DNA from: Ochromonas danica
Taxonomy: Eukaryota; Sar; Chrysophyceae; Chromulinales; Chromulinaceae
Direction: 5' to 3'
Assembly: GCA_015146655.1 (NCBI GenBank)
Contig: VKHL01000078.1
Coordinates: forward strand, 65,454 to 129,453
Length of the DNA: 64,000 nucleotides
Part shown: one piece after another, positions 20,225-29,619 of the stretch
Layout of the letters: every line of letters starts with the position of its first letter
Numbering within the stretch: the stretch's first letter is position 1
Position numbers and translations under genes: made by a program
The notes under the pieces: model-generated
Seen by the model: only the letters and a program-made list of their open reading frames with translations
What the model was told of the DNA's origin: nothing
Database searches by the model: none

Positions 20225-22430
20225 TCAAACAGAACGTTCTGTGCGTTCATATTCAACTGCTCTACTTCCCTCTCCATCAACACTTTCACCCCAACCTTGA
20301 TGATCCCCTTCAGAACGAAGCAAAGAACGGCGAGGTGAAAGAGATGGTATCTGATGTTGATAGTCACTTGTGTCAGTCGGATGATGAGGTACTTCAGGTA
20401 ATACCTTCCCTCCTGCTGCTGCTGCCATCGCTCCCCCTCCAGACACATGATCAGGAGAAGACAGACCTGACTCAGGACCAACAGACTGCAACATCTCTGC
20501 ATTCAACTGAGCACGCATCAAATACCCGAACATATTCGGAAAAGCACCCAACAACCCCATCACGCCTCCTCCTCTCACCCCTGTGCTCTCTTCATGGTGA
20601 GAAGAAGACACTTGCTCAGATGGCCTCGTCGCTCCACTTGGAGCCACCGCATTGTGCTTATTATTACCATGCTTACCCCTCTTATGTCTACCCTGGTTCG
20701 CCTTGATGACATAGATCTTGAGAAACTTCTGCTGCTCTTCCTTCGAGAAGAATTGTCTCTTGGCTGCCACGAAATAGTAATAGGCGAGGGCTAGGACCGA
20801 TGTCATAGAGAACAGAGAACTGGAGATTTTTACCTCATTGGGAAAGCCAAACAGTGTTACACAACCGAAACAATAGAAACTGAGTGCATAGTAGCCGCCA
20901 AACATTCCCAAAGGACTATAAAAGCTGCGCTCAAGTGAAGAGAAGGTTGTGCAATAGATCAAGTAGGAAATACAAAGACAGATGTACACAGGCATCGAGC
21001 TCATCATCGACAACGCGAACAAAATATCCACATATGAGTCAGGCACCCAATAGAACAATGTTACCTGAATCACATAGCCTACAAATGCCACCAACAAGAT
21101 TGCCACCCATGGAGTGCGATTGCGACCATATACCTCCTTCAACATTGGAGAAAATAAACCCGAACACGCCATCGCATAGAGCTGATGAGCGGCAGCATAA
21201 ATGAAACAAAAGGTGGTGCCAATCATAGTGGGAGCGGCAATGAATGCAGCTGTCTGCTCGTCTACATGGAAAGCATGCATAAGGCCTGGATCTAAAGGAA
21301 ACTTCTCATTGATCAGATCGAAAGCTCCTGGATGGATGCTGCCTGTCATCAACACGACACTGATAAACAGCACTATCATCATTACAATCGTGGCCATCAT
21401 CGTACGGGGTACGATATACCCTGGATTACGAATGTTGTCACACGTCAAGGTCATCACCTCAATACCCTTGTAACACCATCCAGCCGTTGGAAAGAAGCGC
21501 AGAAAAGTGGTCGCATCAGAGTCTATTTGTGTGTCTCCCGTGTGATCTTTCTTCAATACCGCTCCACCTGCATTCCCCAACAAATACACCAACACCAAGA
21601 TCACGATCCAAACCCCCAGAACCGCTCCCACCTTCCAAAATGCTGACCCTCCCAAGATGTGCAGAGGTAAACAGATCGTGTAGAAGAACAACCAGTAGAT
21701 TGGTTCGGCATTACGCGCTGTGCCCGTGATCGCTGAGATCACACGACCCACTGCATCCAGAGACGTCGCCACGAACATCACATACTCCATGGCCTCGAAG
21801 AAGCCAATCATGTAGCCTATTAATGGACCCAGCACACAACGAACATAACCATAAGAGCCACCTGAGAAAGGCAAGATGGAGGTCATCTCTGCGATCGAGC
21901 TAACAAAACATAGATATGTTAAGGATGCTAGAAATGCCGCGAGCACAAATTCCCAGTAGCCCATATTAAAGGCTGACTGCCAGTAGGTAAAGACTTTGCC
22001 GAAGACTAACATGCCCAGGAGGAAGAGTTCCAAGATAGAGGCCTGGTAGGATTTGTTTATGGTAGTGGTGGATTTCACCAATTGAGAAGAGTTACGTAGG
22101 ACAGAATTTGACAATCTGTTCATGGTCTTCAACTTTCTTCAAGGATAGTGATGAAGTTATTGATTAGGCAGTGAGGTTGAAATAAATAATTTATTTTTTA
22201 GAAAACAAGTTTAGTAGATAGATAGATAGATAGATAGATAAATTAAAAGAAAGAAAGAAAATAATAAGAAAGAAAGATGTTGAAGATAATAAAAACTAAT
22301 TGGACTCTTTGTTGGTTGATGTGAACTCGGAACAATGCCGGAATACGGGAATCCGATGAGTGATGCAGAGCAGCAGGGGTTCAAAAAATCGACTCACCCA
22401 AAAAATCGACTCCGGGACTCACTCAGCAGC
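19440..22430. repeat. Left arm of large inverted repeat (contains P5)
   Basis: This arm pairs with 22640-25720. It covers the 3' flank of P5, the P5 coding region, and a promoter-proximal block at about 22331-22430 whose mate at about 22640-22738 contains the TCAAAAAATCGAC and CCACCCAA words in reverse. The DNA between gene start and that inner block is less similar. Only about 200 nt separate the inner ends, so the locus is a near-palindrome centred near 22535. Confidence 0.8.
20225..22123 (-). CDS. APC-superfamily permease P5
   Basis: Single exon, 632 residues from the ATG at 22123; a TTG three codons upstream is not used. TM2 is the EFVLAAFLASLTYLCF type. The loop between TM5 and TM6 is one residue shorter than in P4 and reads LKKDHTGDTQIDSDATTF. 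Some positions are private: DILFALSMM, YCTTFSSLERSF, and GMFGGYYALSFYCFGCVTLF in the second half. The tail ends SLLRSEGDHQ..., then VEYERTERSV, a form of the family terminus. The leader resembles P4 and P7. P5 forms the left arm of an inverted duplication with P6, and its 3' end faces P4. Confidence 0.85.
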   Translation of the reverse strand: MNRLSNSVLRNSSQLVKSTTTINKSYQASILELFLLGMLVFGKVFTYWQSAFNMGYWEFVLAAFLASLTYLCFVSSIAEMTSILPFSGGSYGYVRCVLGPLIGYMIGFFEAMEYVMFVATSLDAVGRVISAITGTARNAEPIYWLFFYTICLPLHILGGSAFWKVGAVLGVWIVILVLVYLLGNAGGAVLKKDHTGDTQIDSDATTFLRFFPTAGWCYKGIEVMTLTCDNIRNPGYIVPRTMMATIVMMIVLFISVVLMTGSIHPGAFDLINEKFPLDPGLMHAFHVDEQTAAFIAAPTMIGTTFCFIYAAAHQLYAMACSGLFSPMLKEVYGRNRTPWVAILLVAFVGYVIQVTLFYWVPDSYVDILFALSMMSSMPVYICLCISYLIYCTTFSSLERSFYSPLGMFGGYYALSFYCFGCVTLFGFPNEVKISSSLFSMTSVLALAYYYFVAAKRQFFSKEEQQKFLKIYVIKANQGRHKRGKHGNNKHNAVAPSGATRPSEQVSSSHHEESTGVRGGGVMGLLGAFPNMFGYLMRAQLNAEMLQSVGPESGLSSPDHVSGGGAMAAAAGGKVLPEVPHHPTDTSDYQHQIPSLSPRRSLLRSEGDHQGWGESVDGEGSRAVEYERTERSV

Positions 22431-23026
22431 CTTAAATTCAACAAATTCCCGTCTTTTCTCATCTCTTTCTTCACGAACTCAAAGTACTTATGAAAAGGCA
22501 AGCAGCAGGCAAGCTGGCTTAGTTATGTTAACTGGTGGTTGTTCGTTTGTAATTTAATAGTTAATCTATATTAATAAATAAAAACTCATGTAGCATAATC
22601 TATCGGGTTTTAAAACTCTGATCACAAACAGCACCAAAACGTTGGTGAGTGGATTTCCGATTTCTTGGGTGGGTCGATTTTTTGAAACGGCTGCTCTGCT
22701 GGAAATCTCTTGGAATCCGATATTCCGACCAAACAAAATAAAAGTCGTAACTTCAACTTACAAAACTGTTATTATTGAGTCTTTTGTTCACTCACTCCAC
22801 AGCAAGCAGTTCAACTGTTGTTGTTCACTTCTCTCTTCACCTTCTTCTTCATCTTGATGATGAACAACAACTAGTCCAGAGATAGAAAAGATCAACAATA
22901 TTGTATTCTCTTGTTTACCTACTTATCTTCATCTATCAATAAACATCTACTGTTCTTTAATTTCAAATTTGATTTCATTACTTTTCATACCAATTTTATT
23001 ATAATTCCATCACAAGCGAAATCAAT
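22124..23026. promoter_or_regulatory. Divergent promoter region of P5 and P6, palindrome centre
   Basis: The P5 side (22124-22215, minus strand) carries the leader shared with P4 and P7, including a GATA(GATA)n run at about 22216-22240. The P6 side has a different, pyrimidine-rich leader, so the two genes may be controlled differently although they sit on one palindrome. The unpaired centre is about 22431-22640 and contains AT-rich sequence without a gene. Confidence 0.55.
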
Positions 23027-25720
23027 ATGAAGCGACTGTCAAATTCTGTCCTCCGTAACTCTTCTCAATTGGTGAGATCCACCACTACCATGGAAAAAGC
23101 CTACCAGGCCTCCATCTTGGAACTCTTCCTCCTGGGCATGTTAGTCTTCGGCAAAGTTTTTACCTACTGGCAGTCAGCCTTTAATATGGGCTACTGGGAA
23201 TTTGTACTTGCGGCATTTTTAGTTTCCTTAACATATCTATGTTTTGTTGGCTCGATCGCAGAGATGACCTCCATCTTGCCTTTCTCAGGTGGCTCCTATG
23301 GTTATGTTCGTTGTGTGCTGGGTCCATTAATAGGCTACATGATTGGCTTCTTCGAGGCCATGGAGTATGTGATGTTCGTGGCGACGTCTCTGGATGCAGT
23401 GGGTCGTGTGATCTCAGCGATCACGGGCACAGCGCGTAATGCCGAACCAATCTACTGGTTGTTCTTCTACACGATCTGTTTACCTCTGCACATCTTGGGA
23501 GGGTCAGCATTTTGGAAGGTGGGAGCGGTTCTGGCGGTTTGGATCGTGATCTTGTTGTTGGTATATTTGTTGGGGAATGCAGGTGGAGCGGTATTGAAGA
23601 AAGATCACACGGGGGATTCAAGTCTAGATCCTGAAGCCACCATTTTTCTGCGCTTCTTTCCAACGGCTGGATGGTGTTACAAGGGTATTGAGGTGATGAC
23701 CTTGACGTGTGACAACATTCGTAATCCAGGGTATATAGTACCCCGTACGATGATGGCCACGATTGTGGCGATGGTAATATTATTTATAAGCATAGTGCTG
23801 ATAACAGGCAGCATCCATCCAGGAGCCTTCGAATTAATGATCCAAAAGTTCCCTTTAGATCCAGGCCTTATGCATGCTTTCCATGTAGACGAGCAGGCAG
23901 CAGCATTCATTGCCGCTCCCACTATGATTGGCACCACCTTTTGTTTCATTTATGCTGCAGCTCATCAGCTCTATGCGATGGCATGTTCGGGTTTATTTTC
24001 TCCAATGTTGAAGGAGGTATATGGTCGCAATCGCACTCCATGGGTGGCAATCTTGTTGGTGGCGTTTGTAAGCTATGTAGTTCAAGTAATATTGTTCTAT
24101 TGGGTGCCCGACTCCTATATAGATATCTTGTTCACCTTGTCGATGATGAGTTCGATGCCTGTGTACATCTGTCTTTGTATTTCCTACTTGATCTACAACA
24201 CAACCTTCTCTTCGCTTGAGCGCAGCTTTTATAGTCCGCTTGGCAAGTATGGTGCATGCTTTGCTCTTTTAGTATACTGCTTTGTATGCGTTTCTTTATT
24301 CGGCTTTCCCAGTGAGGTAAAAATCTCAAGCTCTCTGTTCTCTATGACATCGGTCCTCGCCCTCGCCTATTACTATTTCGTGGCAGCCAAGAGACAATTC
24401 TTCTCGAAGGAAGAGCAGCAGAAGTTTCTCAAGATCTATGTCATCAAGGCGAACCAGGGTAGACATAAGAGGGGTAAGCATGGTAATAATAAGCACAATG
24501 CGGTGGCTCCAAGTGGAGCGACGAGGCCATCTGAGCAAGTGTCTTCTTCTCACCATGAAGAGAGCACAGGGGTGAGAGGAGGAGGCGTGGCGGGGTGGCT
24601 GGGTGCTTTTCCGAATATGTTCGGGTATTTGATGCGTGCTCAGTTGGATGCAGAGATGTTGCAGTCTGTTGGTCCTGAGTCAGGTCTATCTTCTCCTGAT
24701 CATGTGTCTGGAGGGGGAGCGATGACAGCAGCAGCAGGAGGAGGAGGGAAGGTATTACCTGAAGTACCTCATCATCCGACTGACACAAGTGACTACCAGC
24801 ATCAGATACCATCTCTTTCACCTCGCCGTTCTTTGCTTCGTTCTGAAGGGGATCATCAAGATTTGGGTGAGAGTGTAAAAGGATCAGGGAAGTAGAGCAG
24901 TTGAATATGAGCGTACACAACGTTCTGTTTGATTGGTAATGTGGGAATGTTCTGTTATTATTTTTGTTGTTTTATAATATCTTCTGGTGTTAGGGCTTTA
25001 GATTTCCTATTCGTTATTTCCTACTGGTGAATCATGTTGAATTGGTAGTTTCACACACTTTATGTGTCTTTGATATATTGGAAATGGTCTATTTCATCCT
25101 TCTTGTATCGGGTATTGGACTACTCTATGCCTGATGATTAAGAGGATTCCTCACTGTATGAGCTGATTTCAAACACAGTAGGTAACTATGTTGTATATAC
25201 GAAACTCACAAGCTTATTCCTCCTAGGGGATAAAGCGATTGGCTCTCTGTTTGTATTTCCATGTGGTTCTGGTTGTCATTAAAAGGATTAGCTGATAAGC
25301 CTTTATGATATGCTTGGTTTGGTTATGTTGTCTTATCCTATCCTATCTGTCTTGCAACAACTAAACGAGTTTTTATTAAAGCATATGCTGTGTTAACTGG
25401 TTAGCTGTTGTTATTATTATTGCTGTTGTTATTATTGTTTTTGTTTATAAGGAACCTACCCAAATCCGTGTTTCATCCAATCCGTGCTATATCATCCTTT
25501 GTCTTATTATTATGTGTGGATATGAAATAAATGATCTCAAATGCATACTTTCATTCCATCCAAAAACGATTGATTTCATGTGCTGCATGCCATCTACTAT
25601 GTATATATATTATTATAATATAGGATGATGGTGTTCCACAATGCTCTACTGTAGCATAATAATGCAATTCTTATTGTAGTAGGGTATTCTAGTTTAATTA
25701 AAAGAAGTGGTGTATTCACT
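22640..25720. repeat. Right arm of large inverted repeat (contains P6)
   Basis: Mate of 19440-22430. It includes P6 and about 820 nt of 3' flank. Examples of shared flank words, inverted in the other arm, are GTTATGTTGTCTTATCCTAT, GATATGAAATAAATGATCTC and AAACGATTGATTTCATGT. Similarity is patchy in the flank, and in P6 it is interrupted by a block that instead equals P1/P2. Confidence 0.8.
23027..24895 (+). CDS. APC-superfamily permease P6, C terminus shifted by 1 nt
   Basis: Single exon, 622 residues from ATG 23027 (MKRLSNS). TM2 is of the P4/P5 type with EFVLAAFLVSLTYLCFVG. The first half and TM5-TM6 loop (LKKDHTGDSSLDPEATIF) match P7. From about 24060 to 24350 the sequence switches to the P1/P2 version: VSYVVQVILFYWVPDSYID and KYGACFALLVYCFVCVSL. 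The tail then follows P5 until GDHQDLGESVKGSGK, where it stops. Compared with P5, one extra nucleotide lies near 24877-24890. The next frame still encodes SRAVEYERTQRSV, so the usual terminus has been lost by a recent frameshift. Otherwise all fold motifs are intact and transport activity is plausible. Confidence 0.85.
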   Translation: MKRLSNSVLRNSSQLVRSTTTMEKAYQASILELFLLGMLVFGKVFTYWQSAFNMGYWEFVLAAFLVSLTYLCFVGSIAEMTSILPFSGGSYGYVRCVLGPLIGYMIGFFEAMEYVMFVATSLDAVGRVISAITGTARNAEPIYWLFFYTICLPLHILGGSAFWKVGAVLAVWIVILLLVYLLGNAGGAVLKKDHTGDSSLDPEATIFLRFFPTAGWCYKGIEVMTLTCDNIRNPGYIVPRTMMATIVAMVILFISIVLITGSIHPGAFELMIQKFPLDPGLMHAFHVDEQAAAFIAAPTMIGTTFCFIYAAAHQLYAMACSGLFSPMLKEVYGRNRTPWVAILLVAFVSYVVQVILFYWVPDSYIDILFTLSMMSSMPVYICLCISYLIYNTTFSSLERSFYSPLGKYGACFALLVYCFVCVSLFGFPSEVKISSSLFSMTSVLALAYYYFVAAKRQFFSKEEQQKFLKIYVIKANQGRHKRGKHGNNKHNAVAPSGATRPSEQVSSSHHEESTGVRGGGVAGWLGAFPNMFGYLMRAQLDAEMLQSVGPESGLSSPDHVSGGGAMTAAAGGGGKVLPEVPHHPTDTSDYQHQIPSLSPRRSLLRSEGDHQDLGESVKGSGK

Positions 25721-26341
25721 GTCACCCTTGCCAGTAATTGCTGGTCGATTTCTTGCCTTGGTATTCTTCGCAGGGTTTGTCTAGCGTGACAGTGATCAAA
25801 AGACATAATAAAAGAAGATAATCATCTATCACCGGTGCAACGGAGACACCCCAGTTGTTGATCACGCCAAGGAGAAGTGAAAATTAGAACTTCATGTCAC
25901 GAGGTTCATTCTCACTTGGTCGAGTCAGTTGATTCAGCCCTAGAGCTCCTAATGCATGATAACAAAGGAAAATCATTTGGAGATCAACATGTGAGAACAA
26001 ATCCCGGAATTGGAGCATGTTAAATTTACATCCGCGATTTGTTGAGCAGTCCAAACTGCAACTGCAACGTTCACTCCCCGCACTTTCCACTTTCCGGTGA
26101 AAACCAAAACACAGACAAGAAACGAGTTCAAAATCATCCTTTCAGGGTTTTATAAATCCGTTTGATCGAAACCAACGGCCGTCTTCTCTTGTGTTTCCTT
26201 CTTTTCATGTTCTTGTTTTCTTTTCTTGTTCATTCTTATCCGTCTATCTAGTAAACTTATTTTCTGAAAGATAATTTATTTCTAGCTCCCTGTCAACTCA
26301 ATAACTCAATCATTACACTCCCCTAAAGAAAGTTGAAGACC
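24896..26341. other. Spacer between P6 and P7, with P7 leader
   Basis: No gene is visible. To about 25720 it belongs to the inverted-repeat arm. The last 100 nt (26240-26341) form the leader shared with P4 and P5: TAGTAAACTTATTTTC, AATTTATTTCTAGCTCCCTG and AAAGTTGAAGACC before the ATG. Confidence 0.55.
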
Positions 26342-28276
26342 ATGAACAGATTGTCAAATTCTGTCTTGCACAAATCTTCTCAGTTGTTGAGATCCACAAC
26401 TTCCATACAAAAATCTTACCAGGCCTCTATCTTGGAACTCTTCCTCCTGGGCATGTTAGTCTTCGGCAAAGTCTTCACCTACTGGCAGTCAGCCTTTAAT
26501 ATGGGCTACTGGGAATTCTTCTTGTGTATCATGATCATCTCCTTCGCTTACTTTAATTTCGTTGGCTCGATCGCAGAGATGACCTCCATCTTGCCTTTCT
26601 CAGGTGGCTCCTATGGTTATGTTCGTTGTGTGCTGGGTCCATTAATAGGCTACATGATTGGCTTCTTCGAGGCCATGGAGTATGTGATGTTCGTGGCGAC
26701 GTCTCTGGATGCAGTGGGTCGTGTGATCTCAGCGATCACGGGCACAGCGCGTAATGCCGAACCAATCTACTGGTTGTTCTTCTACACGATCTGTTTACCT
26801 CTGCACATCTTGGGAGGGTCAGCATTTTGGAAGGTGGGAGCGGTTCTGGCGGTTTGGATCGTGATCTTGTTGTTGGTATATTTGTTGGGGAATGCAGGTG
26901 GAGCGGTATTGAAGAAAGATCACACGGGGGATTCAAGTCTAGATCCTGAAGCCACCATTTTTCTGCGCTTCTTTCCAACGGCTGGATGGTGTTACAAGGG
27001 TATTGAGGTGATGACCTTGACGTGTGACAACATTCGTAATCCAGGGTATATCGTACCCCGTACGATGATGGCTACGATTGTGGCGATGGTAATATTCTTT
27101 ATCGGGATAGTATTTATGACAGGTAGCGTCCATCCAGGAGCTTTTAATCTGATCAATGAGAGTTTTCCTTTAGATCCAGGCCTTATGAAAATTTTCCACG
27201 TAAATAAGCAGACAGCAGCTTTTATTGCCGCTCCCACTATGATTGGTACCACCTTTTGTTTCATTTATGCTGCAGCTCATCAGCTCTATGCGATGGCATG
27301 TTCGGGTTTATTTTCTCCAATGTTGAAGGAGGTATATGGTCGCAATCGCACTCCATGGGTGGCAATCTTGTTGGTGGCGTTGGTGAGCTATGTGGTTCAA
27401 GTAACATTGTTCTATTGGGTGCCTGACTCATATGTGGATATCCTATTCACTTTATCAATGATGAGTTCTCAGCCAGTGTATATCTGTCTTTGTATTTCCT
27501 ACTTGATTTATACCACAACATTCTCTTCACTTGAGCGCAGCTTCTATAGTCCCTTCGGAAGAGTTGGTGCTTGCTATGCTCTTCTACTATATTGTTTTGT
27601 CAGTGTATCCCTCGTGGGTTTCCCAAAGGAGGTAACTGTATCAAGCTCTCTGTTTTGTATATCATCGGTCCTAGCCCTCGCCTATTACTATTTCGTGGCA
27701 GCCAAGAGACAATTCTTCTCGAAGGAAGAGCAGCAGAAGTTTCTCAAGATCTATGTCATCAAGGCGAACAAGGGTAAACATAAGAGGGGTAAACATGGCA
27801 ATAATAAACGCAATGCGGTGACGCCAAGTGAAGCAACGAGGCCATCTGAGCAAGTGTCTTCTTCTCACCATGAAGAGAGCACAGGGGTGAGAGGAGGCGT
27901 GATGGGGTTGTTGGGTGCTGTTCCGAACATGTTCGGGTATTTGATGCGTGCTCAGTTGGATGCAGAAATGTTGCAGTCTGTTGGTCCTGAGTCAGGTCTA
28001 TCTTCTCCTGATCATGTTTCTGGAGGGGGAGCGATGACAGCAGCAGCAGGAGGGAAGGTATTACCTGAAGTACCTCATCATCCGACTGACACAAGTGACT
28101 ATCAATATCGGCTATCTTCTCCTTCTCGTCACCAGCAGGTTCTGTCTCATGACCAACATCAGCCTCAGAATGGTGAGTCTGAGCATCAGGGGATGGACCA
28201 GAGTATTGTTCGGGACGGAGTGAATGTAGTGTGTCAGCATCCAGTGGAGGAGACACATACACAACGTTCGGTTTGA
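26342..28276 (+). CDS. APC-superfamily permease P7
   Basis: Single exon, 644 residues from ATG 26342. It is a clear mosaic. The N terminus and TM2 are of the P3 type (ILHKSSQ-like start, EFFLCIMIISFAYFNF). The TM5-TM6 loop equals P6 (DSSLDPEATIF). The stretch after TM6 combines P4-like FFIGIVFMTG with P3-like NLINESFPLDPGLMK. TM9-10 has the SQPVYI form found in P4. The tail is the longest of the set, ends THTQRSV, and includes an insert also seen in P1/P2 (EHQGMDQ). Its 3' flank is shared with P4. All APC motifs are intact. Confidence 0.85.
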   Translation: MNRLSNSVLHKSSQLLRSTTSIQKSYQASILELFLLGMLVFGKVFTYWQSAFNMGYWEFFLCIMIISFAYFNFVGSIAEMTSILPFSGGSYGYVRCVLGPLIGYMIGFFEAMEYVMFVATSLDAVGRVISAITGTARNAEPIYWLFFYTICLPLHILGGSAFWKVGAVLAVWIVILLLVYLLGNAGGAVLKKDHTGDSSLDPEATIFLRFFPTAGWCYKGIEVMTLTCDNIRNPGYIVPRTMMATIVAMVIFFIGIVFMTGSVHPGAFNLINESFPLDPGLMKIFHVNKQTAAFIAAPTMIGTTFCFIYAAAHQLYAMACSGLFSPMLKEVYGRNRTPWVAILLVALVSYVVQVTLFYWVPDSYVDILFTLSMMSSQPVYICLCISYLIYTTTFSSLERSFYSPFGRVGACYALLLYCFVSVSLVGFPKEVTVSSSLFCISSVLALAYYYFVAAKRQFFSKEEQQKFLKIYVIKANKGKHKRGKHGNNKRNAVTPSEATRPSEQVSSSHHEESTGVRGGVMGLLGAVPNMFGYLMRAQLDAEMLQSVGPESGLSSPDHVSGGGAMTAAAGGKVLPEVPHHPTDTSDYQYRLSSPSRHQQVLSHDQHQPQNGESEHQGMDQSIVRDGVNVVCQHPVEETHTQRSV

Positions 28277-29268
28277 ATGTTTGGATGTGCTGGCTTACGA
28301 TAATGTTAGCTAGCAATCAGCAATCTCTTGTTTCTTGATGCTCTTTTGTAAGTCTATGTTCTATATTACCTTATCCTATCTATCCTATCTCCTATCCTAT
28401 CTTATCCTGTCCCTATCTGCTTTGTTATCTTTGTATTGTCTTTGAGTTGTTGATGTTGTTGTTGTTATGTACAAGGAAACACGAGGTTGTTCATCTTTGT
28501 ATTATTGATTATTTATGTTGAAAACGATTGCAGTATGGATTGGCTGTTCTTGTTATTATTTTCAGTATTATGTTAAGGTTTGAGTTAGGGTTATATTCAG
28601 GTTGGTTTTAGTATCTACAAGTATCTGTCTTTATCGTTCACTAGGAGGTTGATAATGTACCTATGGATCTGATAGTTGGTAGTGACTAGTTGTCTTCACC
28701 ATCCTTCTCCTTTGCTCTTTAGTATTGACAATTCATTGTGAAAAAAGCGATTGATTTCTGTATGATATTGTTATGTTATGTATTGTTATAACATAGTTTG
28801 TTAAGAAGTGTTATAACGTATTGTAGTAGTAGTAGTAGTTCGTAAGTGGTAGCACATTCTAGTGATAAAAGTGATGATTTAATTATAACGAAGTTGAGCA
28901 TCGCTTAAATACGTTAATTTACTCTTTTGTGCCATAGCTAATTTGGTCAATAATAGCATTAGTTAAGGTATTCCATAATAGCATTGCTCAAGGAAGAATA
29001 AAGTGTACATCGGTAGTTACGCTGTCTCTTAGTAGACAAACCTTGTTGGCTGTGTTAATGTCTACTCTACCGCGAAGACTTCTCTACCATATGCGATAAT
29101 ATAAAGAACGCGAAGCATTTTTACATCACCAATAAGTGATAGTTTATTTTTGTTTTTTTCATTTCTAGATAGCAGATGTAATTTCACGGCATCTATTGTT
29201 TATTGGATTTTGCTATTGATCAATGGCTTTGTCGGATTAATCCTGCGAAGTCAAGCATCGTTTCACGG
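28277..29268. other. 3' flank of P7 up to the telomere-like array
   Basis: No gene is visible. Positions 28310-28910 repeat the P4 flank. The word CGAAGTTGAGCATCGCTT at about 28891 recurs as CGAAGTCAAGCATCGTTTCAC at about 29247, immediately before the TTAGGG array. It also recurs as CGAAGTTAAGCATTGCTTCAC at about 18210 before the (ATC)n array. Confidence 0.55.
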
Positions 29269-29514
29269 TTAGGGTTAGGGTTAGGGTTAGGGTTAGGGTT
29301 AGGGTTAGGGTTAGGGTTAGGGTTAGGGTTAGGGTTAGGGTTAGGGTTAGGGTTACGGTTAGGGTTAGGGTTAGGGTTAGGGTTAGGGTTAGGGTTAGGG
29401 TTAGGGTTAGGGTTAGGGTTAGGGTTAGGGTTACGGTTAGGGTTAGGGTTAGGGTTAGGGTTAGGGTTAGGGTTAGGGTTAGGGTTAGGGTTAGGGTTAG
29501 GGTTAGGGTTAGGG
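29269..29514 (+). repeat. Interstitial telomere-like (TTAGGG)41 array
   Basis: There are 41 tandem hexamers, all TTAGGG except TTACGG at units 15 (29353) and 28 (29431). The array is preceded by TCACGG and followed by TTGGGG. TTAGGG is the telomere repeat of many eukaryotes. With genes on both sides this is an internal array, from a chromosome-end fusion, repair with telomerase, or insertion. G-rich strand reads left to right. Apparent long open frames through it (LGLG, NPNP, TLTL) are artefacts. Confidence 0.95.
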
Positions 29515-29619
29515 TTGGGGTACAAAATGGGTTTAACAAGTATTATAATGCGTGGTAATTGTTTGTCGACGCAAACTCTCCTCGACGCAAACTTTTTCGT
29601 TTGTCATCATCATCCTGCC

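Noticed and set aside
29203-29540. Open frames of LGLG, NPNP and TLTL repeats
   Set aside because: They are translations of the TTAGGG array; the GH172 gene starts after it at 29620.
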